This document shows positions 33,060 to 37,564 of a stretch of DNA of 37,564 nt, one piece after another; the first letter of the stretch is position 1; every line of letters begins with the position of its first letter. This DNA is from Emmonsiellopsis sp. PD_33 (Eukaryota; Ascomycota; Eurotiomycetes; Onygenales; Ajellomycetaceae), in assembly GCA_032988165.1 (NCBI GenBank), contig JANTQF010000340.1, positions 1 through 37,564 of the forward strand, given 5' to 3'. The position numbers and the translations under genes were made by a program. The notes beneath the pieces are model-generated. The model made no database searches, was not told the origin of the DNA, and saw nothing but the letters and a program-made list of their open reading frames with translations.

Positions 33060-35859
33060 TTACTGCTGCTTCCCATTCGTAGTCTCCACAATCTTGCTCA
33101 TAAGCAGCGTGTAGTCATTCGCTGCAAGGGGGGTCCGCGCAATGATATCAGCAACAACGTTAATCTGGGAGACGTTGACATTCGGGGCTTGTTGGAGGAG
33201 CTGCTCTACTGCGGGGGACGTGGCGAGCGGGCCGAGGATTTGCGCTGCGGCCGCCTTGCCGGTTAGGGTTTGCGGAAGTGATGACTGGGACGGTACGGCG
33301 GGAGGCGGAGAGTAATGCTGAGATTGGTTGAAGCCGTGGGTTGGAGCGCCCGAGGGGGACGCAGCGGGTGCGGCCTGTGGGGTTGGGAATTGGGATTGCT
33401 GCGGCTGCGCACCTGGTGTAGCTGTCAGGGGGCTGGCTGTTGTGTAAGCGGGTTCTTGTGGAGTTGGTTGGCCGACAGGCGGGCTTTGGTGGTTGTTTGT
33501 TTTGACGACGAAGACAATGAGGAGAGTTCGTTCGGGAGGTGGGTCTTCGAGGGTGTTGTTTTCCAGCAGCTCAATGAACTCGGGTTTGCGGCTGTGGCCG
33601 GCCTCGATTGGGACGATGTATGTATCCTTAACTGCGGGCAGGGGATGCTTCCCAATCACGCCGTAGCGCTTGCGGTCCTGGAAGTAGCTGAATAACTTTT
33701 GGAACTGAGCGTTATCGTGCGAAGCCACGGGAGGCGGAATAGCGATGACCGATACGTCGGTGGTTTGACTGAATCGGAGACCACAGAGATAATTCGTTGC
33801 AAGTTGAGTTTCGATGCGGCCGTCAATCGCCAAAGTAGGCGGAATCAACTGCTCCCAAGGAATCTTTTCGGTCAAGTCGGCTCCGGCGACATGTCTCGCA
33901 GTGGCAGAGAAATCAGCAACTGGATTCATGGTCACCTTCCCTCGCCAAATTGCGCCGTCGGTATGGAAGTCCTTTGGAGAGTAGGGAGGAGACTCGACCT
34001 CTTCATCCTTGAGCAGCTGGTCGATTTCTGCATCAGCCTGGACCTTGTGGGTTGGTGGTGCACGGTGGGGGGCTGCTGCGCCAGGGGCGAATTGTTTGTC
34101 ATGAGAAGCAGATCCAGGAGACTGCACGCTTGACCACACGTTCTGGATATTGAAAGTCGCGCTGGAGTGACGCCGGTGGTCACCGCTAGAAGTATCGATG
34201 GGATGAGGCCGTGGATGTTCGCCTCCGCCATCCATCGAGCCATGATATTCCCTAAACTCTGGTCGATGGGCGATAGTAGGGCTGGCTGGTCTGGCTCCGC
34301 TGGGACTCGTGCCAGAATGTGGTTCGATATCGTGAAGAGTGTCGCGGCGTGGGGCGGCTGAAAAGATAGATTCGGTGCCAACGTTCTGCGTATCGTCCTC
34401 GATCAATTCCTCCCCCTTATGAGTTCGTCTGATGCGTGGGCCTTGCTCTTGGACAATGATGTGCTGCCGCTCTGCCTCCCGCTTGATTTCATCGTCCTTC
34501 TGGCGCAGTTCTTTGCTAGCCATGTCCTGGGTGCTCATGGTGGAGAGCGTATCTGGAGAAATACTTCCTACAAGCAGACTATCACGTAACGAAGTATTCT
34601 TCTTTACATTGAATAGGATGGTCCGCATCTGTTGCTTATAGGGATCATTAGGTTCTCCCGAGCCTCCACAAAGATGTCTATACATGGCATTTTCAATTGC
34701 GAGCCCAAGTGCTTCACCAACCCCCTCTGCCGTCTTGCCAGATGGAGCTGTAAAGGCACCTTGTTGCTTGGCTGATGTTGCCTGTTCTACGAAGAGCCTG
34801 ACCAGGGCCTGTGCCACATTCTTCCTGGCTCCGCCCGGGAGGCCTGACGGCCCACCGGTCCCTTCGGTAGGCGATTTTCCAACTTTATGTTCCTGAGCGG
34901 CATGTGCACTAGACATGCTTGGCTTCCGATGCACAGACGGTGACTTCACCTCTGGTGTTGCCACTGGGCCACCCGTCGACAACCGCTGGAGTTTCTGTTT
35001 TGGTCCCTGCAAATACGTATGTTAGTGTTGGCCATGAAGATATATAGGTTGGGGAGGTACACACTGGTTCGCGATGCCCGACTTCATGCTCATCAAACTT
35101 GCGCTTTTGGCTGCTAGGCGGGCCATGTTCAGGGGGCGCGGGAGGACTAATCAGTTCCCCGCTCGGCGGTGGAGCTGCTGCAGGAGTCTCTTTCGCAGGT
35201 GTTGCAGAGGCACTCGCAGCAACCTCCTCGCTGACCTCTGACTTGATATCACTGGGCCGGGCCGACTTTCTACCCCGCTTACCACCCTTCTTGCGCCGCG
35301 CCTTTTTCTCCTCTGCAGCCAAGGCTCTTATCTTCGCAGCCTCCTCCCAAGGTTTCTCGCCACGGGCCATCCTGTCTAGCAGCTCTTTATGGTTTTCCGG
35401 CTTGCATTGCTCGCAAAAGTACTCTGCAGGTTCCTGGCCTTTGGGAAAGGTGAGGCCCATGCAATCATTATGTTGCCATGCAGAGCATTTGTCGCAGCAT
35501 ATCATGCTTCTCTCCACGTCTTCCTCCTCCTCATATTCACCGCAGACGCAGCGGATTATCTCCTCCTCCTCTTCGTTGGGCGCGGGGGTTGGTTCGTTGG
35601 AAGCCTGTTTCTGAGACTTGGTCTGTCCCTTTCCCTTCCGTTTTGGAGCCGGCGCATCGGGTAGATCGTGGTTTTTGGTATGCTGGCCCTTTGTCGCTCG
35701 CCCTGAGCGTCGTGGTTCTTCTGTGTCTGGAAAGTTAGCTCGCGAATTCGACGACAACAGCATTGCCTCTGCACCCCCGATCTCGCCAAACAGGCAATAG
35801 ATCGCGGCAGGCAGGTGGCAAATGCTTGCGCAATTGGGATACATAAGCTTACCGGCCAT
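33060..35859 (-). CDS. BYE1: BYE1-like transcription elongation regulator (PHD, TFIIS-like, SPOC)
   Basis: Nuclear protein that binds methylated H3K4 and RNA polymerase II. The first exon is only 7 nt (35853-35859, Met-Ala and one base of the third codon). A 126-nt intron with GTAAGC donor, GCTAAC branch and TTTCCAG acceptor leads to exon 35065-35726 and then 33060-35006; total 871 residues. This start gives MADTEEPRRSGRATKGQ, the expected family N-terminus. A PHD finger is at 60-112 with Cys62, Cys64, Cys80, Cys83, His88, Cys91, Cys107 and Cys110. A basic linker follows (KKARRKKGGKRGRK). The TFIIS-like central domain is at ~284-405 and the SPOC domain at ~574-726 (AIWRGKVTMNPVADF ... TLLIVFVVKTN). 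The tail is Pro/Gln/Ser-rich. The order matches yeast Bye1; Cti6 is less likely because it lacks TFIIS-like and SPOC parts. Confidence 0.9.
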
Positions 35860-36656
35860 GATGTAGTAGGTGAACACGCGACAATAATAGATAGGCTACA
35901 GTGGATGAAACAGACAGCTGAGATGGTTGAATTTGCTGATTTTTGGACACAGAGTCTCGCCCCCCTCTTCCTCTCTACGGCATCGAATGGTGCTAGTAAT
36001 ACACAAGATAACAGAATCGTGGACCTTCAGTAATAGCAAATATGCCTTTGCTAGACCGAAATTATATCCCCCCCAGCCGTTGAGATAAAAACGGGCGTTG
36101 TGAGAAAGTTGCCGTTCCACGCGCGTTGTACTCCGCGTCCTGTAGACCCAACCTGTGGAGCTGGCAAGTCCACTCTTTCTCGCCAAGCTTCAGATTCCAG
36201 AGGGCGCGCGATCGATAACCATCTAGCAGCAATTATTGCAGGACACTGGCGAAGAAAAAAGCGTATTTCGGAAAGACAGTTGGATGAAGGTGAGATGTCG
36301 GATGGGATGTTGAGGTGAATGTTGTTGTTGAATTGATGTCGCGAAGGAGGAGTTGTTGATGGAACCGACGCCATCCCGGAAAGGGTTAGCGCGTGCACGT
36401 GAAAAGTCATTGAGTCATAGCTTAGTCACGCTCTTGGCAGAGAGAGCGGAGGTCACGTGGTCCTGGATGGAGCTCCAGCTCGCCGCAAACAAGAAAGAAG
36501 AATCGAAGCATCAGCCTGCGCATCTTCACTTTTAATTCGAATTTGCGCGCTGACATATTCCTACCATCATAACCATTCAATCTGTTTTATAACAAATTAC
36601 TAGTTTAGCACCTACCTCCAATCTCTGCCTCCTGCCAACAAAAAAGACGCGACGTC
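35860..36656. promoter_or_regulatory. Divergent promoter of BYE1 and the ZNF830-like gene
   Basis: 797 bp between starts. A 64-bp cluster holds CACGTG E-boxes at 36396-36401 and 36454-36459, TGAGTCA at 36411-36417 and TTAGTCA at 36422-36428. CACGTG is the target of bHLH factors such as Cbf1 or Pho4; TGAGTCA is a Gcn4/AP-1 site. The cluster lies about 200-260 bp upstream of the ZNF830-like ATG and about 540-600 bp upstream of the BYE1 ATG. Open frames here show no domain. Confidence 0.5.
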
Positions 36657-37433
36657 ATGGCCGATATTCGCGCCCTCCTCCGCAACGAGCTCGCCTCGCG
36701 CCGTGCCACAGACTCCAACAGCCCCTCCGCTAGACCTACAAAGAAACGAAAGCTAGAACCGGAACAGGATGATATCCGCAAAAAGTCAAGAGCTGCACAA
36801 CAGCAACAACAAGCTTCACGGGAGGATGTGCACCCAGAAGCAGAGCAAGAAGTTGACGAAGAAGCGGGACCTATCGAACCACCAACGGCAGAAACCGCCG
36901 ACATCCCCGAGCGTTCCCCATCCCCCGAAGAACCTACAGTACAAGCTGCACCAGCCCAAATAGAAACACAAGCCGTAGACGAAGATGAGTGGGCAGCATT
37001 TGAACGCGAGGTCGCTGCGCCTTCAAAGCTACCAACAACTGCCCCGCCTGCAGCGATCGCGGCGATTACTAGCAGTACGGCGATTTCGGCTGCCCCCGTC
37101 ACGGCGGCTGAGCTTGCTGAGCGGGAGAGGATTGAGAGGGAGTCTCAGATGAGCGCGCGAGAGCGGGAGACGGTATATGAGAAGGAGGATGCGGCGAGGT
37201 TGTTGGAGGAGGAGTTTGATGAGATGGAGCAGTTGGAGGAGAGGGTTAAGAGGTTGAAGGAGATGAGGGATGAGATTCGGAGGAGGAAAGCGGGCGAGAT
37301 GGTTGTGGAGGGGTTGGAGGGGGAGAGGGAAGAGGCGGGGCAGGGGGAGGGGGGGGGGGGGGGGGAGGGGGGGGGGGAAGAGGGAGAGGGGGAGGGCGGG
37401 GGGGGTGAAGAGGGGGGTGATTTGGGGGTTTGA
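36657..37433 (+). CDS. ZNF830/CCDC16-like protein lacking the zinc finger; C-terminus doubtful
   Basis: An intronless frame of 258 residues. The start MADIRALLRNELASRR matches the conserved beginning of the ZNF830/CCDC16 family (pre-mRNA splicing and DNA-damage associated). The C2H2 finger that normally follows is absent: the sequence passes straight to a basic KKRKLEPEQDD stretch. The middle retains VDEDEWAAFEREV and AAPVTAAELAERERIERES, then a coiled coil of ~60 residues (EKEDAARLLEEEFDEMEQLE, RVKRLKEMRDEIRRRK). The family usually ends with an acidic segment and a WDxWGFR-like motif. Here the tail is only Gly/Glu encoded by long G-runs (37349-37377), so it may be frameshifted by homopolymer error. 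The frame lies next to adapter sequence at the window end, so read quality is suspect. Confidence 0.75.
   Translation: MADIRALLRNELASRRATDSNSPSARPTKKRKLEPEQDDIRKKSRAAQQQQQASREDVHPEAEQEVDEEAGPIEPPTAETADIPERSPSPEEPTVQAAPAQIETQAVDEDEWAAFEREVAAPSKLPTTAPPAAIAAITSSTAISAAPVTAAELAERERIERESQMSARERETVYEKEDAARLLEEEFDEMEQLEERVKRLKEMRDEIRRRKAGEMVVEGLEGEREEAGQGEGGGGGEGGGEEGEGEGGGGEEGGDLGV
37318..37420. repeat. G-rich low-complexity tract
   Basis: Nearly pure purine sequence with a G17 run (37349-37365) and a G11 run (37367-37377). It encodes only Gly/Glu in the frame used. It is a candidate for sequencing length errors, two-colour G artefacts or a true G-quadruplex-forming tract. Confidence 0.85.
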
Positions 37434-37485
37434 TTTTAGGGGTTTATTTCTTTTTCCTTTGGGAATGCGATTTTGTATATTCTGT

Positions 37486-37564
37486 AGATCGGAAGAGCAC
37501 ACGTTCGAAATTCAGTCACTCCGGGGTAAATCCGTTGCCAACTTTTGCCTGGCAAAAATAAACA
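37486..37564 (+). other. Illumina TruSeq adapter read-through (artefact)
   Basis: Bases 37486-37504 are an exact match to AGATCGGAAGAGCACACGT, the start of the TruSeq indexed adapter. The following 15 bases to 37519 match the rest of the 34-base adapter with four mismatches and no gap. The bases after it fit a noisy index, adapter tail and poly-A. These bases should not be treated as genome. Confidence 0.95.

Noticed and set aside
33315..34381. Long antisense frames inside BYE1
   Set aside because: They are shadows of the Pro/Gln-rich coding strand; the BYE1 frame has clear domains.

Overview
The window is nuclear DNA of a filamentous ascomycete (Pezizomycotina). Genes are split by short introns of 40-126 nt with GT-AG ends and CTAAC/CTGAC-like branch sites. 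Wording of the SIS, BTB and LUC7 proteins suggests Eurotiomycetes, perhaps Onygenales, but that placement is by recollection only. I found no tRNA, rRNA, CRISPR array or intact transposon. Splice sites were assigned by eye from frame continuity, so exon edges are predictions.

Layout: 1-1251, 3'-terminal part of a Gly/Arg-rich RNA-binding-like protein, open at the window edge. 3245-14440 is a peptide-centred block: a PTR2/POT peptide transporter (minus), divergent from an intronless secreted NlpC/P60 endopeptidase of YkfC type (plus); a cellular reverse transcriptase of the RVT family (minus); and a secreted M28 metallopeptidase related to glutamate carboxypeptidase II (plus). 15046-24534 is gene-poor and decayed: a retropepsin-like gene broken by two stops, an Hsp70-like relic, an intact BTB/POZ gene, an unidentified reading frame broken by one stop, and a (ACT)6(AGT)20 inverted microsatellite. 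24535-37433 is a dense housekeeping block: SIS-domain sugar-phosphate isomerase-like protein, COQ5, GPI16/PIG-T, LUC7, BYE1 and a ZNF830/CCDC16-like protein without its zinc finger. The last ~79 bases are Illumina adapter read-through, not genome.

How the genes may work together: the transporter and the NlpC/P60 enzyme share a 498-bp promoter region. In Bacillus, YkfC sits with a dipeptide transport operon and trims murein peptides. A fungal pairing of a bacterial-type murein-peptide endopeptidase with a proton-coupled peptide importer suggests scavenging of bacterial wall peptides; the nearby secreted M28 enzyme could trim further. This is inference. The RVT gene has its catalytic Asp triad and family-typical layout, so it looks like a working single-copy cellular reverse transcriptase. 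The 24.5-37.4 kb genes serve unrelated core tasks (ubiquinone synthesis, GPI anchoring, U1 snRNP, Pol II elongation).
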